DNA of 64,000 nucleotides, taken from contig JAQFVV010012510.1 of NCBI GenBank assembly GCA_028023455.1, forward strand, positions 3,577,420 through 3,641,419, written 5' to 3'. The DNA comes from Epiperipatus broadwayi. Taxonomy: Eukaryota > Onychophora > Udeonychophora > Euonychophora > Peripatidae. A program made the translations under genes and the position numbers. Below are positions 13,001 through 28,000 of this stretch, piece by piece. The first letter of the stretch is position 1. Each line of letters opens with the position of its first letter. Below the pieces are notes generated by a model. The model saw nothing but the letters and a program-made list of their open reading frames with translations. It was not told the origin of the DNA and did not search any database.

Positions 13001-16000
13001 AATTTTCAAAGACAAAAGGGAATAAAATTATTTTAACTTTAATTAATTATTGCATCAGATTTTGTTAGACTTATTATTTAACGAAATTTAAACTAAACAA
13101 CAAATACGAACTTTATAAAATTCAAAATAAATGATTATTATTACACAAAATTTATTTAACTAAAAGGAATCTAAATTATATTATTTTATCCGTATTTATT
13201 GCGCTTAATTTGAGATCGAAATGTGTGCGTGTTTATGTTGAATTCTACATATATTTATACATTTTTAATATTGTTACACACACAACTCGATACCAAAAAG
13301 TTTAAATTTGGGTGGGATAGACTGGTCAGTGAGAGACGACAGAAAAAGGTGAAACTTGAGATTCGAATACGAATCTCACTGTTTCAATGTATATATATAT
13401 ATATATATATAGATTTGGCATTGCATCTATCCTACTTCTCCCCATACTTAGTTCTTACAATGTCAGCATTTCAGGATATTAAACTTTTACTCTTTTCTTG
13501 CACTTTCTTATATTATATCTAGCCCATAACTTATCATCAACTATATTTTTTCCTCAAATGGTATTACTACTTTATCATTTTTCATTATGCATTTCTTTGA
13601 TATAGATTGATTATTGAATGTATTTTTATTCTTCCACACATTCTTGAACCATATGAATAAAGACATCTGAAAAAGATGGATAATCCCCAGGATGCATTTT
13701 ATTGCTGAACCAGCACTCTTCATTGTGGCTCAGGTCAAAGCCTGTTGCACATATCATCATCATTTGTTGACCATTTATCAACTTCAAATTATTACAACTT
13801 AATTACAAATGCCAAATTTCCTGGAATCACATTTAATAGTATAGAGATTATATCATTCCTAACCTAGATATTTAATTTTAAACTTAATTAAAAGTTAATA
13901 GTTATATTTAATTTTAAAAAAATAGAAATATTAATCTTTTTTATATCCACACTAGGATTGATATATCCTCTAATAATAATAATTAATGTATTTATCTAAA
14001 GTGGATGATATCAAAGAAATGAGTATAAAAAGTTATACACTTGAAAATCAAATTATAATAATTTGATATTGAAATTATTCAAATGGAAGTCAATCTCCAA
14101 TAATGCTCTATTTCTTAAATATTATAAATCTATGTGCACTCTCCTGCCAGTAAAAGTTTAAAAAAGTTAAGTGAATTTTTGTTTAGAGTGTACATTCTAT
14201 ATACACCAACTCTTACACACCATGCTTAAATCAGGGCTTGAGTCTATTGTGTGCCTGATGTTATAATCAAATATTCAGTTGTACAAATCTATTTAACCCA
14301 TCACAGGAGAAAGACAGTGTCTCATTTTTAACCACCTACGATTAGACAAACATGACTTATAAATAAATGTAAACCTATTATTATAAAGTGCTGAAAACTT
14401 TGAAATTATTCAAATATTTAAGAAATAGCACATTATCAGAGATTGATTTCGTTTGAATAATTTCAAAGTTTTCAGCGCTTTATAATAATAGGTTTAATTC
14501 GATATTGATAAATGCAGAACATTTGATGAAAACGTTTAAAAGGTTGAAACCTGAGCTAACTTCAGAGCTAATTCAAGAAATGCATCTTGTGGACCATTTA
14601 TCTTTTTCAGATATTTTTATTCTTATGTTTCAAGAAGTTATGGTGAATGGAAATTTTAAGAATATCTAAAAAAAATTCACATGGAAAAATGAGAGATAAA
14701 GTTGTGAGAATGTTTAATTAAAAAACAAACAAAAAATTATTTTTTTTTTTAACTGAGTTTAAAATTTATATTTTGGTTAAGAATAATATAACAATCTCTT
14801 GCCTAATAAATGATTGGTAATAATCGTCAATACTAATATAAAAAACCACTATCTCCTTATTCTTCTATGCACACAATGTAATATTATATTTTATTTAATA
14901 TTTCAAATTAGCTGACATAATCATTAATGCCTTATCTAAAGTAGATAGTCTCACATGTATGAATGCAGGCATTTGACATTTATAGATCATATTATAATTC
15001 TGCTATACATGTGCTGTACTGTTATATTAAATCAACATCGTTTTTGTTGAATATGAGGAAACTCTCGATCAGAATCACATGACATGATCACTATCTCATA
15101 CTAGCACTACTATATGGAGAGTGTTGTTTTGTTCAGAATCACATGATAAAGATTTTAAAAAGATAAGAGCAGCTGTCTTATCTTTTGCCTCTAAATGCAA
15201 TTTATAGGCCAATCATTATCTTTTCAACGTGTTTATCAAGCGGCTCAGGTCAAGAGTTTTCTCATTCAACAAAAACAATGTTGATTTAATATAACAGTAC
15301 AGTTCAAGTGTAGCAGTTGATCACAGTCTGCTTAGAATTACAGTTTGAAACTGCACTAGTAAATATCTTAGTCAATTAGATCATATTATAATAAATTCTT
15401 TGAGGTGTTTATGTGTGTAATAATATTACAAATTACATATTCTAAGCATTTATTTCAATTCTCACCATTAAAAAATTAAAATGGGCCACAGATGCCAAAC
15501 TGTGGTGTCCGAAGTCCCAATTTCTATTCACAATCAAATTTTGAAACATGAAATTTTAATATTATGACTATGGATGTCACTGTTTTTTATTCTAAATGTT
15601 TTCATTTTGTTTCCATATATATATATATATAGGAATTTGACAAGCAGCTTCAGATGTGGATAACAGAATGTGGTGAAGGAATTGAATATGAATTTGCTCA
15701 AGTAAGTAGTTGAATATAATTTAATCATTGCTTTTATAATTATATGATTTAGTTATCCTAACTGAAATGAGAAGGAATATTATTTTTTTAAAAAGACAAC
15801 AACTTACCTATCATATAATTCACTTCTCCAGTTTTCTTAAACAGTGGTGACCTCATTTTCTGTTCGCACCATTAATATAAGTATTATAAATTTTTATCAG
15901 TGGACATCATGTGATCAGAAACTGGTAGAATGTCGTGTAGCTTCTTTTTATTCAAAGCTGTTATTTATAAATTAGAGGGTAAAAATGTATATATCTATTT

Positions 16001-19000
16001 TTTTTTCTCTCTATCCTATTCTTTAGTTCAAAGATTTCTTTTTTTCTCACTGTTTTTGATTCAAAAGAAATTTTAATTCTGTAATTTCTTTATTTTATCT
16101 TTTTTAAAACTACTACTGTCTACTAATAAATGATCTCTACATTTTTATTTATTTATTCATACATGTCTCATAATAAATATAAATATTGTCTTTATTTCTA
16201 TGATTCTAAAAGTTACCCTAAATGGTACTGGTTGGTTATACATACTACGGCCACTAGGCGATGCTGCAATACCATCAAGAACTCCTCTTGAGTCATTATA
16301 TCTTCCACTTACTATTTTCCCCCTTATTTATTATGTTATGAATCTATCTTATTTTTAACATTGTATTTCTAATTTATTGATTTCTTTACATCACTTTTTA
16401 TATAAGGTGAAAACTGATTTAAATAATAGTTTAGTATGTGAAAAAAGCTTCTTTAAAATTCTTCAACAGAAGACTATTGAAGAAAACATTGCTATCAGGC
16501 TAACTATCTGCCATGTATTAAACCATTAAAACATCATATGATCATTATGTTTTATCTGCCAGGTAGTGAAGATTTTTATAGTTTTACATTCTTGTTTGAC
16601 TTTCTAGGTATGAATAGCTGGATATTAATTTTTTGATCCAATAATTGATTGGTTAAATGAAAATTGTATGTGCAAGTTATTTGAAAACAATTTCAAATTC
16701 TATTTGGAATACATTTTCATGTTGTGGCAATAACAAGTGAATGCATTTGCTACTATACCCCTAGTCATTTTACAATATATCACCATCTAGTTCATTTTTT
16801 TGTTTCTGTACCCGTTTAACAATTTGATCAATTTTTTTCCCATTAATTCAATTAAAAATTATTAGAAAAATCCAATTTTCAACCTTAAACTATAATCTTT
16901 CATACATCAGTAATTTACTTTCAGCACATTTTGTGGGAATTGGTGGACATTTTATTTCATCTTATATAACTGCTGACTATGTGTTTTCCCTGAGTGCATA
17001 CTTCTCATTCTTTCTGAATTTTATATATGTACAATATTATTTTTCTGCTATTTAGTATATTTTTTCTTTTCATAATATTATTTTTAGTTCAGCATTATAG
17101 CTAATGCTTACATTGATACCAACAAATGAAGCAAAAGAATATTGTTTAAGGAGAGTATGTTGAACAACTTTCTTATTGGTTATTAATCTTTTTTGTTGCG
17201 GTTTTCTTAGAGAACTATAGTACATTTTTCATCAGTTGTGTGCTGATAAATTTTTAATAATTATTTCACCAAACAAAAATTAAGAATATGTATAAGATTG
17301 AACAAAATAACAGAACATCTTCTTATATTGGCATTTTATTTTTGATTTGATATAGGCCTGAAATGGAAATGCCAATCATAACATTTTTTATTTTATAGAT
17401 AAACCTTGAGAAAATAGTTAAGGGAAGATTGATCAGTTTTATAAACTTGTGAGAAAAAATATCAGGTCTGACCAAGTTTAAAAGAATTCAAATTATTGGT
17501 GTTTGGTTTAGCTTGCAATATTAATTCCAAAATTGATGAATAGTTTGAAATAGACATTCTCAAAGGTGATAATTTAGGAAAATTAAATTCACTAAAAGTA
17601 GCTATGAATGGAAATTGATTTTTATTTTAAACCCCTCCCACTAATCAAAATGGAACAAATGATTGTGTAACTCATTACTTCTGAATTCTCCAGTGTGTAC
17701 CAAAACAATCTATCATGAATTTCAAACTTATATGTCCACATTGTTATTTCAAATACTATGATGTAAAATTCAATATTATAGGCATTAAAAGTAAACAGTG
17801 CATAAGTGTAAACAATAATTGGAATTATTTTATGTTTCGTGATAATCAAAAGAAACATGTCAACTAGATTGCTTTCTTCCAATAATGAAACAGTAATTGA
17901 GAACAATTATCAGTCTGAGTAGTCAATCATTTTTCTGTATCGGTGCATCACATGTTTAGACTATTTGAATATTTATAACTTCAGATTCATTTCACACTAC
18001 AAAAACTTATTTTCTAGACAACACTGTTACTGCTATAAAAGTTTAAATAATCAAATATTGGTTTGAGGAAGATAATAATGATCTCTTCAATTACTTATAT
18101 GAAATATTATTAATATTCTTCCCAATATTTATCAGAAGTATCTCTAACCATAGTTCATATGTTTATAATTTTAGCTCACATAGCACAAACAGTCAAATAT
18201 TGGTTTGAGGAATATGAAGATGATCTTTTTAATTACTTGTAGGAAATATTACTAATATTCTTCACCAACATTTATCTGAAACATTTCTAGCCATAATTCA
18301 AATGTTTATAATTTTTATCTTACATAGCATATATACTTTTTAAAGCATATGATAGCTCTATACTATATTAAATGATTAATGGTAAAAAGATCGTACATAT
18401 TTCCATTATATATATTTATAGCTATTTTTACTAATTATCATTTGACTTGCTAAAAGAATTTTTAAAAAGCACAAGTAATTGCTTTATAGTGAATCCTTTT
18501 TTTTATACCTGATTAGTTTATATATATATGTAAACATTGAAATATATAACCAACCAATTAAAATTGACAGCACAAGATAAAACCACATGACCCGATAATC
18601 CAAAGTGGAATTGCTTTAAGCTTAATATTTTAGATGATGTAAGAATTATAAGTTGGGATCTAAATACATTATTTACATGAAAGTTTGAACTATTTCAACT
18701 TCTCTGAATTGCTACTAGCCACTAAGTCTCTACTGGAAAAAAATATATAAGTATTAATTTAAAGATTTTCATGGATTTATTAGATGTAAATGTTGTAATA
18801 TAGGGAAAATTTTTCTTTTGGGTTATGATACAAGCAGGCAACAACCAATTTAAACTGGCAGTACAACTTGAAATCACATGGTTTAGTAATAATGATAATT
18901 CTTATATCAGTTAAAGCATTAAACTAAAACAGCTACACTTTTGGATTAAAGTAGGTCAGACAAATACTATAGCTAGTATTAGATCATGTGGTTTTGCTTG

Positions 19001-22000
19001 TAGTACCAATCTTAATTGATTGTTGTTTGATTCAAGATAACTGAAATTTTATCTAGATCAGGGATCATCAACCTTTTTTTACCTACTGTCCATATTTGTA
19101 CTCTTGTTAACCTATAATTTCGCTATCACCCATCAATGCTGCCTAAATATCTTAATTTATATTAGTAGATATATAACAATACAAAGTAATAAATTTAAAT
19201 CCATTTGAACGAATAAAATATATTTAATTTCTTTTGAACTTGAAAGTATTAATTTATTTAAGTCGTAAGCAATTCTGCAAAAAAATTTAAGCACCCGTTG
19301 TGCATCTATAGTAATCTATGAATTTTCTTTTAATTTCTGACATATACTCACATCCTATCTGAAAGTTTTTAACACTCACTAGTAGGTAGTAGGGACCAGG
19401 TTGGTGACTAGTGATATAGATTATTAAATGGAAAAATTTCCCATTACACTACAATGTTTATATTTATGAATTCATGAAAAATTTTAAGATAATATATGTG
19501 TAACACTGTGCAATAGATGTTAATTACTAGTAAAAATTCAGAGAATTGCTATAGTTAAAGCTCTCTCTACATATTGCCATTCAGTGCAAGCCAGAGTAAT
19601 CAATGGATGCCAGAAGGTTGTGTTTAAAATCCCCATCTAGTGCCTATTCATCCAATATCCCCAGACTAGTTTCTGGCTTGTGGCCTTCGTCAGTGAGGAG
19701 TTTTGGATCTGAGAGCACTGCACCTAGATGGCGATTTTATGCATTAAGCCTTCTGGCATCCATTGCTTATTCTGGCTTGCACTGAGTCGCAATATGTATA
19801 GAGAGTTTTGCCTGTTTTAATAACAGTTATAAGCAAGCATAAGAAATGGTGATCATGTGATGTTAATTGCTATAGTTCACATTTTCATCCATATAAAGTG
19901 TCTATATTTCATTTATAATTCTTACACCAACTAAAATATTAAACATATTTTTACTTTTGGATTGTTATGAATCAGATAAATATTGTTACTATGCTAGATC
20001 ATGTGGTTTTGGTTTGCACTGCCAGTTTTAATTGCTTGTTGCTTAGTTACACCATTGCAGAAATTTTATTTAAATTATTACATGGAAAATGTTTTAAGTT
20101 AATTTATATAAAGCAATAAGTATAAGAAGAATTAATTGAATACTTAATTCATAAAAATTGTTTATATAAGGAGTATTTAACCATTGTTTTTTTTTTTATG
20201 GTTATAATATTTATTATTCTTAATAATGGTCAAACAAAAATTTGTCCATAATGTTGTTTTCAATAATTAATATTATTAATATTTATTATATCATGAAAAT
20301 ATGGATATTTAAGTTTTTTCATTAAATCCAGACCATAATTTTTTTTATATATATTATCATCATTATTTTTAATCATTACTAATCCACTGCAGAATAAAGG
20401 AAAGGTCACTCCAAGTTTAATAAGTTTCTCTGATCCACTATGTCTCTTCTTTATATTAGGTCAACAAACTTTTCATTTCATCCACTATTTTATATATGAT
20501 TCTTTTACAATCTCTTGGAATCCAGTTTAATACTTAAATTTTTTATCTGTTGTCATTTCTTTTAGCAATATGTCCAGCCCAGTTCTATTTCAGTCTCATA
20601 ATTTTAATAATGGTATCAATAATACCTGTTTGTTCTGTCATCCTGGTATATCGTTTTTGATTGTTTCTTGTTATTCTTAATATTCAACTCTCCATACCTT
20701 GTTCAGCTGATTTAAATCTCTGAAGAGCTTTTCTGGAGTGTCAAATTCATAAATAAGAACTGATAAAACTTTCAAATGAAGGAAGATTGCAAGAATTGGA
20801 AGAAGAATTCTCTCATATAAATGGGACATTGTTGGACTTTAGAAGAAAACATGAAGATATGATTGATTTAAAAAGTGAATATGTATTCTAAGCACAAATC
20901 ATTGGAAGTACAAATGGAGTAGGATTCATTATGAATAAAAAGTGGAAGAATAACATTGTGGTTGTTGATGGTGTATTGGACAGAGTAGCAGATTAACTTA
21001 TTCAGCATAAAAGCAGATACCAAATGCAGATAATTCAGGTTTATGCCCCAACAAGTTCTTGTAGTGATGAAGTAGTAGAGGATTTTTATATGGAGTACAA
21101 AAGTCTTTTGATCAGACCAAACAACATTTTAAAATTGTTATGGGAGACTTTAATGCTAGAATTGGTAAGCAATTGAAAGATGATGGTGCTGTAGATAAAT
21201 TTGGTTATGGTAATAGAAATGAGAGAGGACATAGATTTGTAGAATTTGCTGAAAAAGAAAATTTTTATATTATGAATTCTTTTTTTGAGAAAAAGGCAAT
21301 AGACATGGAAGTATCCAAATGAAAGTTCAACAAAATTGGGTTATATTTTGACTAACGGAAAATACATATTTCAAGATTGTAATGTTCTTAATAAATTCAA
21401 CATAGGAAGTGATCATCAATTAGTGAGATATCTGTTAATGCAAAACTAGAGAGACAAAAATTATTAAGAAAAGCAATATTCACTGTTGATGTCCGTAATC
21501 TTCAGAAACACTCGAATGAATTTAAATTAGAACTTGCAAATCGTTTTCAAATATAAGTGTTTTTGGACATGATTCAAATTTGAATGAAATTAATAAGAAA
21601 ATAATATATCTATTTTTAAAAACTGGCTGGTAGAAAAAAACAGTAATTGACCAATAAAATTTGTAATGAAACTAGAAAATTTATGAAGAAAAGAAGGAAT
21701 ATGAAAATAAATAAAAATGATGTATTAAGAAGGATTGAATATCTTGAAATTTTGTAAAATGGTGTGAAAAAGAATTGATAATGATATAAGAAAGTATAAT
21801 TGTGAACTAGCAAGGAAAGCTATAGAAGAGAATAACTGTCTCAAGAGTGTAAAACAACATTCTGTTATTGGTAGGAAACTTATATCTGCAATAAATAAAA
21901 AAGATGGAACTATTACTAAAAAGAAAAATGATATTGTGAAATGGGTAGAAGAGTTCTATCAAGAATTATATAGTAATAAAGAACAAGTACCTCCAACAAC

Positions 22001-25000
22001 TATTATATCTTCTGAATTGCCTAGGATTTTAAATGAAGAAGTGAGACATGCAATTAAATTTATTAAGAAGGGAAAAGCTCCAGATAATGATGGAATTATA
22101 ATCGATATCTTAAAAGAAGCAGATGAAGGAATAGAAAATTTTTTGGCAAAATTATACACCAAATGTCAAATGATAAACATGTACCAGATGATTGGAAGAA
22201 TGATAAGGAAGATATTAGAAATTGTAGACCTATCAGTCTTTTATCAGTTTTATATAAATTTTTTACCAAGATAATTACAACTCGTCTACAGAGAACTTTG
22301 GATTTCAACCAATCAAAAGAACAAGCTGGATTTAAAAGTGGTTTTAGTACAATAGGTCATAACCAAGTATTGAGATAAGTTATAGAAAGGAATAATGAAT
22401 TTGAGATGCCATTATGCTTTGCATTTGTACTTTATGAAAAGGCATTTGATTCTATAAGCATTTCTTTAGTGATTAAAGCATTGAATCGAGGTATAGACCC
22501 AGGATATTGTCATATTCTGAAGAATATTTATAAAAATGCAACAGCAACAATTAGATTACATAATGGTACTAAGGATGTAAGACAGGGTGACTGTAAATAG
22601 AGATTATTTAAATCATTTAGATTTTGCAGATGATATAGTTGTTTTTGTAAATAATGCTTCAGAGCTTCAAGAAATGTTACAAGAGTTATTAGATGAAAGT
22701 AAGAAAATAGGACTAAAGGTAAACATTAAAAAGATTAAAGTAATGTGGATTTTCTCAAAAGATAAAAATAAAGATTGATAATGATAAGTTAGAAGTTAGC
22801 AACTACAAATATTTTGGTCAGATAGTTATTACAGGTGGAAACATAATGGATGAAATTAATCATAGAATTAAACTTGGTTGGAGTGCTGTTGGTAAAAATA
22901 ACTTAATATTAAATGGAAATATGCCTATGTGTTTGAAAAAGAAGATTTTTAATGTGTTTTACCAGTTCTTACTTATGGATCCGAGACTTGGACACTTAAT
23001 AGAAGAGACAATACAGAGACTCCAAACCACTCTAAGAAGTATGGAGAAATGCATATTAGGAGTAACTAGAAGATATCGAAAATGCAGTATATGGGTAAGA
23101 TAACAAACATGTGTTACTGACATCATTGAGGGAATTAAAAGGCTGAAGTGGAGTTGGGATGAATATATTGCTAGAAGATGGACAATTAAAATATTAAACT
23201 GGATTCCAAGAGATTGTAAAAGACCCTGAAATAGACCACATGTGAGATGGATGGATGAAATAGGAAAGTGTGCAGGGGTGATGTGGTGAAGAGAGGCTAG
23301 ATATTCGAAGATGGGTTGAACTTGGAGAGACTTTCATCCTGCAGTGGATTGATAATGGTTGATGACGATAATGAAAACACATTATTAAAATCCTTACTTT
23401 TCAAACAGGTATATTTTGTTTAATATTAATTTACTTTTACCAAAGCATTTGAAGTTTAATTCTATAATTTATTTTATTTATTATGTTTCTATCAGTATTT
23501 AAGTTGATCAATGTATTTGTAATTGTTCTAGTTCATGATTATCAATCTTTATTATCTTCATCTGGAAAAACCCATTGAATATAACTTTAGTCTTTTTAAT
23601 ATTTATCTTTAAGCTTACTTTCTTAATTTTTTTTTTTCTTAATTTTGTTTCATTATTGTAGCAACATTTCCTAAAGCTCTGAAGCATTATTTACAAAAAC
23701 AACATCATCTGCAAAATCTAGATAATTTAAATAATCTCCATGTATTTTTTATTCTCACATGATCACTATTTCTTATTTTTGCTCTTAACTGTTATTAAAA
23801 CAGGCAAAACTCTCTATTTGCCTGTTTTAATAACAATTAAGAGCAAGCATAAGAAATAGTGATCATGTGATGTTTATTGGCTTAAAACCAATCCTGCCTA
23901 ATAGGATAGTGGTGGCTATGGTTATTAAAGAACCAAAGACACCAAAATGTATAGGTACTGAACTGAGTTCAGACCTATATGACTATATAAGCTGATGAGC
24001 TTGGATTGAAAATATTATAGTGTTTTCAATTTAAGTCTCATAGTTTTGTAATTAAGTAGAGATAAAAGGTGGCTTCTGGAGGATTGCATTAGATCCTAAG
24101 ATCTAGGTGCAGTGCTCTCAGATCCAAGGCTCCTCACTAACGAAGGCCACAAGCCAGAAACTAGTTTGGGGATATTGGATGAGTAGGCACTAAATGGGGA
24201 TTTTAGGCACAAGCCTTCTGCCATCCATTGATTACTCTGGCTTGCACTGAGTGGCAATATGTATAGAGAGTTTTGCCTGTTTATTTTTTATTCTCTTAGT
24301 TTTCCATTTTAATCCACAAAATATTTTTTGTAAAAACTACTGTAAAATGTTTGGAATATATGGAATTATCCTATTTTACATTCATATCAGTGTTAATTTT
24401 CTTAATGTTACCATGTAATCTAATCATTATCTTTTTTAAATATTACTATTAGTTTTTTCCAATTATGTAGTACATTTTTGTCATTTAGATATTTTCTATA
24501 AAATTTTGTCAACAATTTTTCTGTTTCTTTATCTACTTCTTTTAAGATATTAATAATTATTTCATCATTTTCTAGAACTTTTCCCTTTTTTATATAGAGT
24601 TAATTGCATGTTTCATCTTTGTATTTAAAATCATTATCAAGTCAGAAGATGAAATAACTAATGATTACTTTGTTTTCTTGTTTTTATTTTTTATTATACA
24701 AAATTAACAAAGCGTATGACACACTTGAATGAGAAGCTATAAAGATACACAGAAATTATTACACGCTAAGCGCTTTCGAGGCCTTTTGCCTCATATTCAT
24801 AGCGGTACTGTGAGCTAGTTCCATCATTTCTTTTCATTGCTGAAATAACTTTTCTTCCAATTCCAAGATGTTCTTTTTATATTTTTGAAACTTTCATTGT
24901 CTTCTATATTTTTTTATATCATTATTAAGTTCTTTTTTTTTTTTGTACCATTTTACAGAATTTAAATTTTTCTGTTCTTTTTAATGAATCATCTCTATGT

Positions 25001-28000
25001 TGAATCTATTAAGAACATTATAAATTTGAAATAAATATTTTCTGTTCATCAAAATATAATCCATTTCTGCTGTACCTTCATTTGAATGCTTTTATGTCCA
25101 TTTCTGTTTAATACATTTTTAAAAAAAAAGAATTCATATTATACAATTTTTTTTTCTGCAAATTCTTCAAGTCTTTGTCCTCTCTCCGATCTGTTATCAT
25201 AGCAAAATTTATCCATAGCACTTTCATTTTTCAATAATTTTTCATGATATTTTTAAAATGCTATTTAAAAGCATTTTCTGCTGCTTTTGATATACTATCA
25301 ATTTCCACAATGTTGTTCATCAACTCATTATTTATAATGAATCCCAGTTCACTTGTAATTCCAACACTTATGTTTTTAGAGTAAAATACATGTCCACATT
25401 TCAAATTAATTGTCCCTTCATTTTTTTTTTAAACTTCGTAGTCCAATGGTATCCCATTTAATATTAGATAATTCCTGCAATTTATGTACTTTTCCTTCAG
25501 TTGAAAGTGGCCTGCAGTAATAGGTACTAGATAAAAGGTCACTATCAAATGCCAATCTAGATTCACAATCAAGGGATTCTTAGCATCTTCCCCTTCGCTA
25601 ACTAATTGCTGTCATGGCTGATGACTTTATAGGTTTTTAGGAATAAGGGTTGTAATTTAGTTTTATTTATCATGATTAGATCATTTACATACACATTAAT
25701 CTTACCTTCATAGAAAACTCAACTGATGTTTTAGTTAAGAACTATCATAATTGAGAAGAACGACCGTAATGATTTTTGTTCTTAAACTCAGAGATAAAAA
25801 ATTCAATAAAGTCACCTCATTAACTGATGCTTGGTGGGCATCTATTTACATTTACCATATAAATATTCATATAATATTAACAGCTCAATAACAAAGAATA
25901 TATACAGTAGACATTAGGAATTTGCTTTGCTCAATTTCTTAACAATCTTAAAGAGGAATCAAAAGGGTTCCTTCCATTGAACAGCAAATTTTTTTTGGCA
26001 GCTTCTTTTTTTCTCTCTCTCTATATATGTATAATATTAAATATCTGTGTGATAAAATGAAATTGAGGTAATCCTCTAAAATTTACTACATTAGTATTAA
26101 TTATATAAATAAATATTATACTATATCAAGTTTGTCTTATCAACCAATTCCATTAGCATACTCATTTTTTTTAAACATCATAGTGGTCATAAACAAGGAT
26201 TTGAGTCTAAGCTAAACCAATTTTGAAAGTTTTGCAGATCACATGTTAAGTTTGGATTTGTATCCAGGATTAATCGTTGGATAGTACAGATCCTACATTA
26301 ATTTGCTTTGATAATTTGACTATTGAACTTGTCTATAAAAACAAAAAATACAGCATGATATGGCCTAGATTATTGTTGGAAGTGAAGGAATGGATGTTAT
26401 ATTCCTCTGGGACAAATTCTATAATCTTTATATTATAGAATAAAACATTCCTCTTATTTCATATTATCAAGTTGATTTTAAAATTGTAATTAATTATGAG
26501 TAATATGGCACTTGTAGTGTTTAAGCTTTGATGGATCATTTTTGTAAGATTAAAAATATATATGTAATAATAATTTAACAATACACGACTTCTCCCCTCC
26601 TCATTACATATCTTCTCTGTTTTTGAAGCACCGTGAGTTGCTAGAACTTTAAGTGAACATTACATGTCGGTATCAAATAATAACAATAGCCTATATTTTT
26701 AATGTCTTTTTAATATATGTCTACAAACATTCTATGTTGGCAACTAAATTTTGTTTTATATATATATATATTCTTATGCTAATGTTCCTATTAACTTGGT
26801 AGATAACTTTTAGCAGTGCAATGTATTTAAAAAAGTTAGCTATTAAAGTTTGTTTGTTTTTTCAGCAGATATTTTATAGGAAAAATTAAAAACACAAATT
26901 ACTTAAGCAATAATGCACTGCATAATTTGCTGCATTGGTAGCATGACGGAATCTGGAATTCATCCATAGTTTATAGCCCAGTTTTGTCACTTCAAATTTC
27001 TTATGAATTCTCGAGCAATAACCCATTCAATAAATAAAATAAATAAATTATCAAATGGTTTAATGCTTGAAAATCTTAAGAAATTTGAATACTGGAAATA
27101 ATGGAATTGGATTGTGATCTATGGAACTTGGGCTGCAGTCAACTATTCAACTACTGAACCAAACCATGCAGGATAAAACCATTTATTTATTTACTTGAGC
27201 AGTTGAATAATTTTTTTTTTTATAATTCAAAATGACAAACTATAAAAAATAAAAGGAAAATGTATTCACATTAATAAGGCAAATAAATATAATTTGTTTA
27301 GACTATCTTGCAATCTTCCTCAGAGCTATCATATAATGATAAATAAAATAAATAATATAATAAACTAATGTACTCAATAAAAAAAAAGGTATCACAATAT
27401 AATATAATGAAAATAAAATACATAATATTAAATTGAAATATAAAATAAATATAAATTATACATGTATGACAATCGTAACATCAGGTTGTGTGTATAGACA
27501 ATCCTTTTTGAAGAAAGATGTACACATTGTATTTATATGTGCGGGTTCGAACTCAGACTTTCACATGACCCACTACTCTCAGTGCCATCTCATATTGCTG
27601 TCCCACCTGATCACAAACATGTTGAAAAGATGAATAATCACCAATATATGTATTTCATGTTAAACCAGCAATCATCAGTTGGTCTAGATTACTATTCTCA
27701 CATATATATATAATCAGTGCTCTGCTTTATATTAAGATAGCCAATCTTCATACTTTAATGGATAGGCTTCAAACTATTCCAACTCACAACTCTTCAGCCT
27801 TTGAACGTTCCATCATCAGATTTTCAATGAAATGGAAGGCTGAAGAGTTATGAGTTGGAATAGTTTGAAGCCTATCCATTAAAGTATGAAGATTGGCTAT
27901 CTTAATATAAAGCTGAGCACTGATTATATATATATGTGAGAATAGTAATCTAGACCAACTGATGATTGCTGGTTTAGCATAAAATACGTATATTGGTGAT

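Larger units (their letters stand above)
20360..26010 (-). mobile_element. RTE-type LINE copy (R4), split by three later insertions
   Basis: Reverse-complement similarity to the 52522-55769 element. The 3' end is at 20365-20776, the RT/endonuclease parts at 23386-25500 and the 5' leader at 25500-26010. The left and right pieces are contiguous in the consensus, so the + strand LINE at 20777-23385 jumped into it. Family A (23757-24281) and a Penelope-type end (about 24690-24815) also interrupt it. Heavily mutated. Confidence 0.8.

Noticed and set aside
13223-13522. Coding gene on the + strand (99-codon open frame)
   Set aside because: Translation includes an AT-microsatellite-derived IYIYI run and no known motif.
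17622-17906. Coding gene on the - strand (94-codon open frame)
   Set aside because: Low-complexity hydrophobic translation typical of A+T-rich chance frames; no family resemblance or splice context.
20360-23385. Twin-priming inversion of a single LINE
   Set aside because: The inverted left piece and the + strand copy both contain the element's 3' end, so they are two elements; the left piece continues beyond 23386.
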